Assembly: GCA_022571615.1 (NCBI GenBank)
Contig: JACZXM010000195.1
Location: forward strand, 1 to 6,314
DNA from: Acidobacteriota bacterium
GTDB taxonomy: Bacteria; Acidobacteriota; UBA890; WLXD01
DNA: 6,314 nucleotides
Direction of reading: 5' to 3'
A program made the position numbers and the translations under genes. The first letter of the stretch is position 1. Every line of letters starts with the position of its first letter. Below are positions 1-6,114 of the stretch, piece after piece. The notes below the pieces were generated by a model. The model searched no databases. It was not told the origin of the DNA and saw only the letters and a program-made list of their open reading frames with translations.

Positions 1-48
1 GAGGTCGAATTCCCACCCCTCCCAGGCTGTCTGATGAACGGAGGGAAC

Positions 49-157
49 GCAGCAGGGGATGAGGTCGAGCACGTCCTGGCGCTGTGGCGGGCTGGTGGAG
101 GCGGCTTCAAGATAGGAGGCCAGCAGAACGGACGTGCTCGACCTTATCCCCTGCTGC
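49..157. repeat. Inverted repeat, 28-base arms, 53-base spacer
   Basis: Arms 49-76 and 130-157 are reverse complements at 27 of 28 positions. The single mismatch pairs G61 with T145, which would be a G-U wobble in RNA. Pairing stops abruptly at both ends of the arms. The left arm on the minus strand and the right arm on the plus strand both read DVLDLIPCC, and the mismatch is a synonymous leucine change (CTC versus CTT). A second short inverted pair, GGCCAGCAG at 118-126 and CTGCTGGCC at 154-162, overlaps the right arm and could form a competing hairpin. No transposase or target-site duplication is visible. Options are a real hairpin, an inverted duplication, or a fold-back chimera at a contig end. 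Confidence 0.75.
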
Positions 158-292
158 TGGCCACTGCCGGTGTCTCCTGCGGCGGGGGTGGGAGATGATC
201 TCTCCTGCTGCGCCAACGGTTCTTCTGTGTCTCGGTGTGGACCACCCCGCCGCCTCATCCCCCGCTGACTGTCGGTTCGGCGGCCCACGGTT

Positions 293-298
293 CATAAT
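293..298 (+). promoter_or_regulatory. Possible -10 element upstream of the squalene synthase gene
   Basis: CATAAT matches the sigma-70 -10 consensus at five of six positions and sits in a short AT-richer island in GC-rich DNA, 35 bases before the ATG at 334. No good -35 hexamer is present at 16-18 bases spacing, so this is a weak candidate. Transcription from it would leave a leader of roughly 30 bases without a visible ribosome binding site. Confidence 0.22.
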
Positions 299-333
299 TC
301 AACTTCGTTGACGCCCCGCCGGATCGGTGTTCT

Positions 334-1254
334 ATGGACCGTATCGACGCGCTTCTGGAGAAAACGAGTCGCACGTTCGCGCTGGCGATACCGTTGTTAC
401 CACAGCCGACGCGGCGCGAGCTGGGGGTCGCCTATCTCTTGTTCCGCATCGCCGACACGCTCGAGGACGCGAACGGTTGGTCGCAGCAACAACGGGTAGC
501 TGCGCTCGATCAGTACGTCGGGTTGCTGCGAGAGCCCGATGCAGCCAAGACACGTGAGCTCGGCGAGCGCTGGGCCGGTGGGATGCCGATCGAGCACGAC
601 GGCTACCTGGAGTTGCTACGCCATACCGACGGTGTCCTGCGGGCGTATCGGGCGCTCTCGGTCGCGGCACAGAGGATCGTCGGCGAGCACACGATCCGGA
701 CTACCCGCGGCATGGCGGGGTTCGTGGAACGGGCCGAGGGCAGCGTCGTGCGGCTGCGTGATGTCGACGAGCTGCGGCGGTACTGCTATACGGTGGCCGG
801 CATTGTGGGTGAGCTCAGCACCGAGCTATTCCTGCTCGAGAGGCCGGCGCTCGAGCCGGTCGCCGAGGAGCTGCGGCAACGGGCGGCACGCTTCGGCGAG
901 GCGCTGCAGCTGGTGAACATCCTCAAGGACGCGGATTTCGACACCACGGAAGGCAGGTACTATCTGCCTTCGAACGCCGAGCGTGCCACCGTGTTCGCGC
1001 TCGCACGCGAGAATCTAGGCGTCGCCGCCGACTACACCGTGGTGCTGCAGCGAGCCGGGGCACCGCGCGGAGTGGTGGCGTTCTGCGCCCTTCCGGTGCG
1101 GCTTGCTTACGCCGCCCTGGATCGTGTCCAGGACGCTGGCCCCGGGGCGAAGATCGGGCGCGAGCGTGTCTACGCCATCGTGGCGGAGATGAACCAGGCG
1201 CTCGATGCGGGGCATCCGGCGGTCGGGACGGGGATCGCGGCGCAAAGCGTCTAG
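334..1254 (+). CDS. Squalene synthase-type enzyme (squalene/phytoene synthase family)
   Basis: A 306-residue enzyme expected to join two farnesyl diphosphates head to head, via presqualene diphosphate, probably giving squalene. Family signatures are present in order: SRTFALAIPLLP at 12-23; first aspartate-rich motif DTLED at 41-45, within YLLFRIADTLED; GMAGFVER at 126-133; YCYTVAGIVG at 150-159; and second aspartate-rich motif DADFD at 199-203, within LQLVNILKDADFD, followed by GRYYLP. In this family the two aspartate motifs bind Mg-diphosphate. DTLED and YCYTVAGIVG resemble true squalene synthases more than phytoene synthases or the HpnC/HpnD pair. It lacks the C-terminal membrane anchor of eukaryotic enzymes, so it is probably cytosolic or peripheral. 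The start at 334 fits the family N-terminus, but no Shine-Dalgarno precedes it. It is transcribed towards the transporter operon. Phytoene-type chemistry cannot be excluded. Confidence 0.88.
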   Translation: MDRIDALLEKTSRTFALAIPLLPQPTRRELGVAYLLFRIADTLEDANGWSQQQRVAALDQYVGLLREPDAAKTRELGERWAGGMPIEHDGYLELLRHTDGVLRAYRALSVAAQRIVGEHTIRTTRGMAGFVERAEGSVVRLRDVDELRRYCYTVAGIVGELSTELFLLERPALEPVAEELRQRAARFGEALQLVNILKDADFDTTEGRYYLPSNAERATVFALARENLGVAADYTVVLQRAGAPRGVVAFCALPVRLAYAALDRVQDAGPGAKIGRERVYAIVAEMNQALDAGHPAVGTGIAAQSV

Positions 1255-1283
1255 CAGCCCACGCCACTTATGCCGCGGGCTGC
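1254..1283. terminator. Hairpin between convergent genes, possible bidirectional terminator
   Basis: GCAGCCC at 1254-1260 pairs perfectly with GGGCTGC at 1277-1283 around a 16-base loop. It starts in the stop codon of the squalene synthase-type gene and lies 7 bases beyond the stop of the converging lipoprotein gene. There is no T-tract on either strand, so it is not a classical intrinsic terminator. Its position in a 36-base convergent gap is the main argument. Confidence 0.3.
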
Positions 1284-1290
1284 CAGCCGA

Positions 1291-2118
1291 TCACATGGCG
1301 GGTACTCGTTGCAGTCCTTGGTTGGCTTCTTGGATCCAGTCGCCCGCGTCCGGGTCGCCGCGCTGTTGCCACTGCCGTGCCATTTCCAGGGCCTCCTGGA
1401 AGCGAGCCCGGCTGGCTTCGATCTCGTCCACCTCCCGGTAGGCCGCGGCCAGCGCCAGCAGATTGGGCGGATATTGGGGGAACATCTGGACTGCCAGCTT
1501 GGCGTGTTCCAGTCCTGCGTCCGGGTCTCCGGGGCCGGTCGGCCAGCCGGGAGCCCTAACTAGTACCCGTGCCAGAATCCGGTGCGGGCCGGCCTGCTCG
1601 AGCTCGGGGGCTGACTCGATCACGCGGCGTAACTGCCGGACCATGTGACGCAAGCCGTCGACCGCGGTGGCGCGATGGGCGTCGGCCTGAACTCCGAGCG
1701 CGAGCGCAAGCCAGTAGTGGCAGGCGGGGTTGTTGGGCTCTCTCCGGCCGCACCACTGCGCCGTTTCGACCGCCGATCTGGCGACGATTCGCCGGCGTGC
1801 CCGATCCTCCAGATGGTGCGCCAACCAGACCTTGGTCCTCACCGCACCGATGATGCCCCTGGCACTGGTGGGGCTGGCGATTGCCGACTCCAGCCACAGT
1901 CGCTCGGCTCGCTCGACCGGGGTCAGCTCGGGGCGCCGACTGAATAGGTCTTCGGCTTCAGCCGCCAGGCGGTCGGCGGCCGCCGGATCGACGCGCTCGG
2001 GATCGACTCGGCCGAGGTCTGACGACGGGTCGAGAGGCTTCAGGGCGCTGGCGCAGCTGCCGACGAGAACGGCGGCCGCGAGCAACAGTACCGCCGCAGC
2101 GGGCGGGCGCTGGCTCAT
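1291..2118 (-). CDS. TPR-repeat lipoprotein (TatT-like), last gene of the RND operon
   Basis: A 275-residue predicted lipoprotein. The N-terminus has a hydrophobic stretch (residues 7-19) and a lipobox-like VGSC with lipidation cysteine Cys22. The rest is helical and TPR-like: a segment around 113-145 with ACHYWLALALG, a conserved-looking GPHRILARVLVRAPGWP at 177-193 followed by GPGDPD, then a clear terminal TPR at about 200-247 (LEHAKLAVQMFPQYPPNLLALAAAY). The AHYW and PxWPxxPGD pattern recalls TPR proteins of the TatT type and the RMD-like family; that family call is from memory. The ATG at 2118 was chosen because it overlaps the stop of the upstream gene (ATGA) and gives a proper signal sequence. 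The frame is open further upstream, to 2553, but only over the neighbouring gene. Likely role: a periplasmic-face scaffold or partner for the binding protein and the RND pump encoded just upstream. Confidence 0.8.
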   Translation of the reverse strand: MSQRPPAAAVLLLAAAVLVGSCASALKPLDPSSDLGRVDPERVDPAAADRLAAEAEDLFSRRPELTPVERAERLWLESAIASPTSARGIIGAVRTKVWLAHHLEDRARRRIVARSAVETAQWCGRREPNNPACHYWLALALGVQADAHRATAVDGLRHMVRQLRRVIESAPELEQAGPHRILARVLVRAPGWPTGPGDPDAGLEHAKLAVQMFPQYPPNLLALAAAYREVDEIEASRARFQEALEMARQWQQRGDPDAGDWIQEANQGLQRVPAM

Positions 2119-2996
2119 CGAGCAGCCGCCCGGTAAGCGTCCCGGGCGTGTTGTAGAGCCTCGCTGTCGAGCTCCTCGAAGCCCACCAGACGAAGCGTGT
2201 CCAAGACTTCGGCGAAGCGGTCGACGGTATGAACTCGCAGCACGCCATCGAGGAGTCGCGCGGCGTCGTCGCTGCTGACGCGCCCCCCCACGGTGACCAG
2301 GAGCGCCGCCGGTAGGGGGGGAGAGGTAGCGACCACCTCGAGCCTCTCGGCGCTCGGGAGCGAGGCCAGAGCGGCCGCCTGACTGGAGTCCAGCAGAACG
2401 GCGATCGCTTCGCCGGCGCTTGCTCGGCGCAGCGCCGCGAGCACACGCCGCGAGAAAGTGATCCGGGTCGAATCGGGAAGCCGGCCCCACGCCCCGAGCA
2501 CCGGGCCGCGCACGAATGCCGGGGCATAGGCTGGAATCCCGGCAAGCTCCCATCCTTCCAGGTCGCCGGCTGCAGAGACGCGCCCTGCCGGGGCGGCCAG
2601 GCTCCAGATCTCGCTGGTGCTACCGTTCCTCTGGACGACCTGAGCGATAGGATCGAACCCGAGTTGCTCCTCGTGCTTGAGAAAAAACGGCAACGGAACG
2701 AGGCCTAGCGTGCTGGCCGGCTCTGCAAGCCGCTCGACGCCTCCCGATTCGGTCTGCTGATACTCCGCCGTCAGCCTGTCCTGCGGCCACCCGGCGACCG
2801 CGCTCACCATCGCTGCGAACGCGTCCATGGTCGGTTGCGCCTGTTGCGTGGTCCCCGGATACCCGGGCGCACAGGCCACCAGATGGTGCGGTGAGGGTAC
2901 CGGTAAGGACGAACCCCAGCCCGTGAGCCCGAACAACTGCAGGGCGAGGACGGCGGGCAAGGTGAACTTGAGCGTACGCATCGATTGGATCGTCAT
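2115..2996 (-). CDS. Periplasmic substrate-binding protein homologue, PhnD-like
   Basis: A 293-residue protein with a hydrophobic N-terminal export signal (about residues 9-27) and a predicted periplasmic domain. The order of segments fits the phosphonate/phosphite binding-protein fold (PhnD-like): an initial strand HHLVACAPGYPGT at 37-49, a helix with MDAFAAMVSAVAGWP, an exposure strand LGLVPLPFFLKHEE at 98-110, a hinge region around DLEGWELAGIPAYAP at 145-159, a second domain with AIAVLLDSS at 197-205, and a closing strand LEVVATSPPLPAALLV at 219-234. No ABC permease or ATPase is nearby. Instead the gene starts 41 bases after an RND transporter gene and overlaps a TPR lipoprotein gene, so it probably serves the RND system. 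The ligand is unknown. An alternative ATG at 2981 starts MRTLKFTLP, a more typical signal peptide; neither start has a ribosome binding site. Confidence 0.72.
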   Translation of the reverse strand: MTIQSMRTLKFTLPAVLALQLFGLTGWGSSLPVPSPHHLVACAPGYPGTTQQAQPTMDAFAAMVSAVAGWPQDRLTAEYQQTESGGVERLAEPASTLGLVPLPFFLKHEEQLGFDPIAQVVQRNGSTSEIWSLAAPAGRVSAAGDLEGWELAGIPAYAPAFVRGPVLGAWGRLPDSTRITFSRRVLAALRRASAGEAIAVLLDSSQAAALASLPSAERLEVVATSPPLPAALLVTVGGRVSSDDAARLLDGVLRVHTVDRFAEVLDTLRLVGFEELDSEALQHARDAYRAAAR

Positions 2997-3037
2997 CGGT
3001 GGAGGGAGACACTCTCAAGAATACCCACCACACGTTC

Positions 3038-5731
3038 CTAATGTCGCTGGGCCCACCCGAAGGCGACCAGGAGATTGGGCAGCACCACCAGCGCCGCCAC
3101 CATCGAGGCACCGACTCCGAGGAACAGCAACACACCGAGGCTGGCCATGCCGCGGTGGGAAGCCAGCGACAAGCTCCCGAAACCGACCATCGTGGTGAGC
3201 GACGCGACCAGGATGGCGCGGCCGGTGTGCGAGAGCACGACGGTCATTCCGGCATTTCCTTCGAGGCGGTAGCGATGGATCATGTGCACGCCGTTGTCGA
3301 TGCCGACCCCGAGGACCAGCGGTACCGCCACCAGGTTGGCGAGATTGAAGGACAGTCCGAAGGCTCGCATCAACCCCAACATCCAGGCGATGCCAACTCC
3401 TACCGGGACCAGCGCCAGCGCCATGTGCAGGACGCTGCGCAGGTCCAGACCCAGGATCAGCAGGACGAGCAGGCTACCGGTGACCAGCGTCAGGCCAAAG
3501 CCGGAGGTGATCTGACGGCTGTGGGCTGCGAACAGCACCGGGAAGCCGATGGCGTTGGCCGAGACCTCGAACGAGGCACGGTTGAAGCGTCCGAGCGCCC
3601 GGCGATCGAAAATGCTATCGGTGGGATGGATGAAGCCGAGATAGCGACCGCGGTCGGTCAAGAACCGGGTGCGCAGATGCTGCGGCAGGGTGTCGATCGA
3701 AGGGGGAGCGGCGGCCGCCGAGGCACGGATCTGGTCGATGAGATCGCGGAGCCGTTCTCGCATCGTCTGCTCCCCGCGAGCCCAGGCCGCATCGGCCACC
3801 TTGCTGGCCTCGGATACCAGGGTGTGCGCGCGCTCGGCCTCCAAGCGCGCTGCCTCCAGCGGCCCCACCAGCTCGCTCAAGCCAGTGACGAACGCAGCCT
3901 CGACGGCGTCCCCGAGCGCCTGCTCGAGTCGCTCGATCGAGCCCGCTAGAGCGGACCTGCCGCTCCAGGGGGCGTCGGTCACCGAAACGCGATCCAGAAA
4001 TTCGCCGACGCGGCCGACCGCCGCCCTCGTGGTCTCGGTCGACTCGGGCAGGAAATCCAGCACCGATTCGAAGCGAGCGATGACCTCGGATCCACGAGCC
4101 CGGCGCTCGAATTCTCGCATCTGCTCCAAGTCGTCGCTGACGACGATGTTGACGTAGGCGCTGATCGCCGACTCGTCGCTGACGATCTCCAGGTAGCGAA
4201 GCGATTCAGCTCCTGGCGGCAACAGGTCGATCAGGCTGGTGCTCAGCGGCACCGAGCGGCCGGCCCAGGCAGCGACGACGGTAACCGCGATCGCCGTGGT
4301 GGTAACCACCTTCGGGTGGCGCAGCAGCCGGCCGGCAGCAGGCAACCAGAAGCGATCCACCGGCGCCATGCGATTCGAAGCCACTTCACCGCGCAACAGC
4401 AGCAGCGCCGGGAGCACGAACAGCGCCGCCAGCAGGCACAGGAGCACGCCGCCGCCGGCGACCACGCCGAGCTCCGAGAAGCCGCGGAATTCCATGAACG
4501 AGAAGCAGAAGAACGCGGCGGATGTGGTCAGGGCCGATACCACGACCGCGCCTGACGTCTTGCGGAAAGCGGCCTGCACCGCCGTACGTCGGTCGCGCGT
4601 GTCGTGGCGTTCGATCTCGTATTGGGAGATGGGATGGACGGCGAAGTCGATGCCGATGCCGACCAGGATCGGCACCATGGCGGTGGTGATCATGTTCAGG
4701 TAGCCGAGCTCGAGGCGGACGGCGCCGATCGACCAGGCGACGCCCATCGCCAGCACGATCAGACCCAGGAGGGCGTGCCGGCGTCGACGGAACGCCAGCA
4801 TGGCGAGCAGGCCGACTCCAGCAATCGCGATCCCTGAGGTCACCTGGCTATCACGCCGGATCGACGCCATCTCCTCGACGTTCATGGCCGGCGAACCGGT
4901 GAGGCCGTAGGCTACCGGGAGGCCCTGTAGAACCCGGTCGGCGGTGGCGCGAACGGTCTCCACCAGCCGGCGTTGCTTGGCCAGCTCCGCGTCGGCATCG
5001 GTCGGGCTCACGAGCAGCAAGACGAACATCTGGTCGCGGGTCGAGAGGTAACCGTCGGGGGTGATCGACGAGTCTCGAGGCGGCCTGACGAGCTGGAGCA
5101 GCAAGCCCGAATGGCGGGCGACGAAGTCGTCAGGGTCGGCGAGAAACTCGTGCTCTGCCCGTAGCAGTGCGCTCAGGCGGGCGGCCTCGTCGGAGGCACC
5201 GCTGGAGGGCATGACCGCTCCCGACGCCAGTGCCCGCTCGATCTGCGCGGAGACCCGGTCGTTCAAGTCGGCGAGACCGCCCAGGACGATAGAGCCGGTT
5301 CCGTCCGCCAGCAGCCCCTCGAGCTGGTCTACCGCTCGGCGCAGCTGCGCCGGGGGCGCCAGGTGGACGGCGTTCTCGAGCAACCAGTCCATTTCGAGGT
5401 GGTAGAAGACGTAGTCGACCTCGGGCCGGGCCTCGAGGGCAGCTCCGAGCACGTCGGCGGCCTCCTGCAGTACGTCCAGCTCTACCGGTCGACCCGCTGC
5501 AGGCTCCAGCACGATGATCAGCGGGTCGGGACCCGCGAACTCCTGGCGCAGCTGCTCCCACCGCAGTTGCTCCGGGTCGTCCTCGGCCACCAGCTCGGCG
5601 CGCGACGTGCGCAGCTCGATGCCTGACCCCAGCGCCAGCGCCCCCAGCGACACCAGCGCCGCCACCCCTACCACGCGTCGGGGGTGGGCGATCACGAGAT
5701 TCTCGATCCGGCGGAGGACTCGGTCCAGCAT
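3038..5731 (-). CDS. RND superfamily transporter, MMPL/HpnN-like
   Basis: An 897-residue inner-membrane transporter with the duplicated RND layout. There is one membrane segment at about 18-38, a periplasmic loop at 40-295, a bundle of five or six segments at about 297-446, a segment at 473-492, a second periplasmic loop at 493-738, and a bundle of five segments at about 740-892. Each bundle carries the RND/MMPL aspartate motif, GIGIDF (Asp362) and GVGIDN (Asp812), which in the family is linked to proton relay. The second loop has a long charged helical stretch at about 595-672. Length and two-loop form suit lipid exporters such as HpnN and MmpL proteins, more than the roughly 1050-residue AcrB multidrug pumps. 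It is the first gene of the operon with the binding-protein and lipoprotein genes. The start at 5731 gives the usual N-terminus MLDRVLRRIE before the first membrane helix, without a Shine-Dalgarno. The substrate is unknown; squalene-derived lipids are possible given the neighbour at 334. Confidence 0.9.
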   Translation of the reverse strand: MLDRVLRRIENLVIAHPRRVVGVAALVSLGALALGSGIELRTSRAELVAEDDPEQLRWEQLRQEFAGPDPLIIVLEPAAGRPVELDVLQEAADVLGAALEARPEVDYVFYHLEMDWLLENAVHLAPPAQLRRAVDQLEGLLADGTGSIVLGGLADLNDRVSAQIERALASGAVMPSSGASDEAARLSALLRAEHEFLADPDDFVARHSGLLLQLVRPPRDSSITPDGYLSTRDQMFVLLLVSPTDADAELAKQRRLVETVRATADRVLQGLPVAYGLTGSPAMNVEEMASIRRDSQVTSGIAIAGVGLLAMLAFRRRRHALLGLIVLAMGVAWSIGAVRLELGYLNMITTAMVPILVGIGIDFAVHPISQYEIERHDTRDRRTAVQAAFRKTSGAVVVSALTTSAAFFCFSFMEFRGFSELGVVAGGGVLLCLLAALFVLPALLLLRGEVASNRMAPVDRFWLPAAGRLLRHPKVVTTTAIAVTVVAAWAGRSVPLSTSLIDLLPPGAESLRYLEIVSDESAISAYVNIVVSDDLEQMREFERRARGSEVIARFESVLDFLPESTETTRAAVGRVGEFLDRVSVTDAPWSGRSALAGSIERLEQALGDAVEAAFVTGLSELVGPLEAARLEAERAHTLVSEASKVADAAWARGEQTMRERLRDLIDQIRASAAAAPPSIDTLPQHLRTRFLTDRGRYLGFIHPTDSIFDRRALGRFNRASFEVSANAIGFPVLFAAHSRQITSGFGLTLVTGSLLVLLILGLDLRSVLHMALALVPVGVGIAWMLGLMRAFGLSFNLANLVAVPLVLGVGIDNGVHMIHRYRLEGNAGMTVVLSHTGRAILVASLTTMVGFGSLSLASHRGMASLGVLLFLGVGASMVAALVVLPNLLVAFGWAQRH

Positions 5732-5743
5732 AGGCGCAGTCTA
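5732..5743 (-). promoter_or_regulatory. Candidate -10 of the RND operon, leaderless arrangement
   Basis: On the minus strand TAGACT (5743-5738) matches the -10 consensus at four of six positions and ends 6 bases before the ATG at 5731. Transcription would therefore begin at or next to the start codon. No ribosome binding site is present, which agrees with a leaderless mRNA. No convincing -35 is found. An imperfect 11-base palindrome, CTATCGAATAG at 5741-5751, overlaps this site and might bind a regulator. Confidence 0.28.
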
Positions 5744-5780
5744 TCGAATAGCCGTCTTTGGCGGCGTTCGGGCGGGTGGC

Positions 5781-5808
5781 TTGCGCCCTAGTGTCGGGCC
5801 GGTAGGAT
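5781..5808 (+). promoter_or_regulatory. Candidate divergent promoter, leaderless arrangement
   Basis: TTGCGC at 5781-5786 and TAGGAT at 5803-5808 are separated by 16 bases. The -10 matches consensus at four of six positions and the -35 at three. The -10 ends 6 bases before the ATG at 5815, so the transcript would begin at the start codon. The same 6-base distance occurs on the other side of this intergenic region. Confidence 0.35.
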
Positions 5809-5814
5809 CGAGGC

Positions 5815-5877
5815 ATGAAAACGCGGATCCTGACCCAATCCCAGGTGCGGTCCGTCATCGACATGGAGCGCGCGGTC
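5815..5877 (+). CDS. N-terminal fragment of an ornithine cyclodeaminase-like gene
   Basis: The first ~20 codons read MKTRILTQSQVRSVIDMERA, which resembles the usual opening of ornithine cyclodeaminase / mu-crystallin family proteins (a pattern like LxxxxVxxLIDMxxAI). These are NAD(P)-dependent enzymes acting on amino or imino acids. The family extends beyond 300 residues, but here recognisable sequence ends at about residue 21, where the frame runs into RNase E/G sequence. Composition up to this point matches the high-GC locus upstream. The gene is probably the true divergent neighbour of the RND operon and was cut by the contig join. With so few residues the family call is tentative. The end coordinate is approximate. 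Confidence 0.45.
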
Positions 5878-6114
5878 AACCGCAACAAAGTGACTGAAGC
5901 CTTCCGGGCAGCCCTCAAGAAGGACAAGACCCGGAGTAATATGCGGAAAATAGGTGAGCTGGGTCTAGTTCAAATGACCCGTAAACGAACGCGCGAAAGT
6001 CTGCAGCACCAGCTGTGCGCCCCGTGTTCTTATTGTGATGGGCGAGGTCAGATACAATCCGTTCCCACCACTGCCTATAATCTCGTGCGTCAACTGCGCA
6101 AAGAAATAGCGCTC
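5857..6114 (+). pseudogene. Internal/C-terminal fragment of an RNase E/G-family endoribonuclease
   Basis: From IDMERAVNRNKV the plus-strand frame reads as the C-terminal part of the RNase E/G catalytic domain. It shows a run equivalent to the family pattern IDFIDMxxxxNRxxV, then AFRAALKKDKTRSN, KIGELGLVQMTRKRTRESL, and LCAPCSYCDGRG with the CxxC (Cys71 and Cys74 of the fused frame) that in RNase E forms the zinc link. It continues to VPTTAYNLVRQLRKE. The N-terminal S1 domain and catalytic aspartates are absent, and recognisable sequence stops near 6114. GC content is visibly lower than in the rest of the window (for example AGTAATATGCGGAAAATAGG at 5935-5954), which suggests a different source genome. 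RNase E and RNase G cannot be told apart from this piece. Both edges are approximate; the left one overlaps the preceding fragment because IDMERA fits both families. Confidence 0.78.

Larger units (their letters stand above)
1..333. other. Left-end region without a convincing gene
   Basis: No recognisable gene lies in this stretch. The minus strand is open in one frame from an ATG at 258 to the window edge. Its last third, about positions 129 to 1, reads like plausible protein (for example YLEAASTSPPQRQ then DVLDLIPCC), whereas its beginning is low-complexity and arginine-rich. The plus strand is open in frame 1 from the edge to a TGA at 196-198, with a less protein-like reading. I do not recognise either product. 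The region also holds a long inverted repeat (49-157) and a 12-base direct repeat with one mismatch (TCTCCTGCGGCG near 173, TCTCCTGCTGCG near 199). It may be a contig-end artefact rather than a true neighbour of the gene at 334. Confidence 0.4.

Noticed and set aside
49..157. Insertion-sequence ends or a CRISPR unit at the inverted repeat
   Set aside because: There is no transposase, no target duplication and no regularly spaced repeat series; only two inverted arms are present.
1730..2278. A 182-residue plus-strand open frame
   Set aside because: It is Arg/Ser-rich and antisense to two well-supported genes, with no recognisable features.
2119..2553. An upstream extension of the TPR lipoprotein frame
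   Set aside because: It lies entirely over the binding-protein gene, is arginine-rich and unlike a protein, and would bury the signal peptide. The ATGA start at 2118 fits better.
2999..3949. A 316-residue plus-strand open frame antisense to the transporter
   Set aside because: It is rich in Gln, His, Asp, Arg and Gly without domain order, which is typical of the complement of a GC-biased gene. The minus-strand RND frame explains the region.
5130..5927. A 265-residue minus-strand open frame overlapping the RND start
   Set aside because: It becomes Arg/Gly/Ala-rich and overlaps the N-terminal coding region of the RND protein in another frame; a shadow of high GC content.
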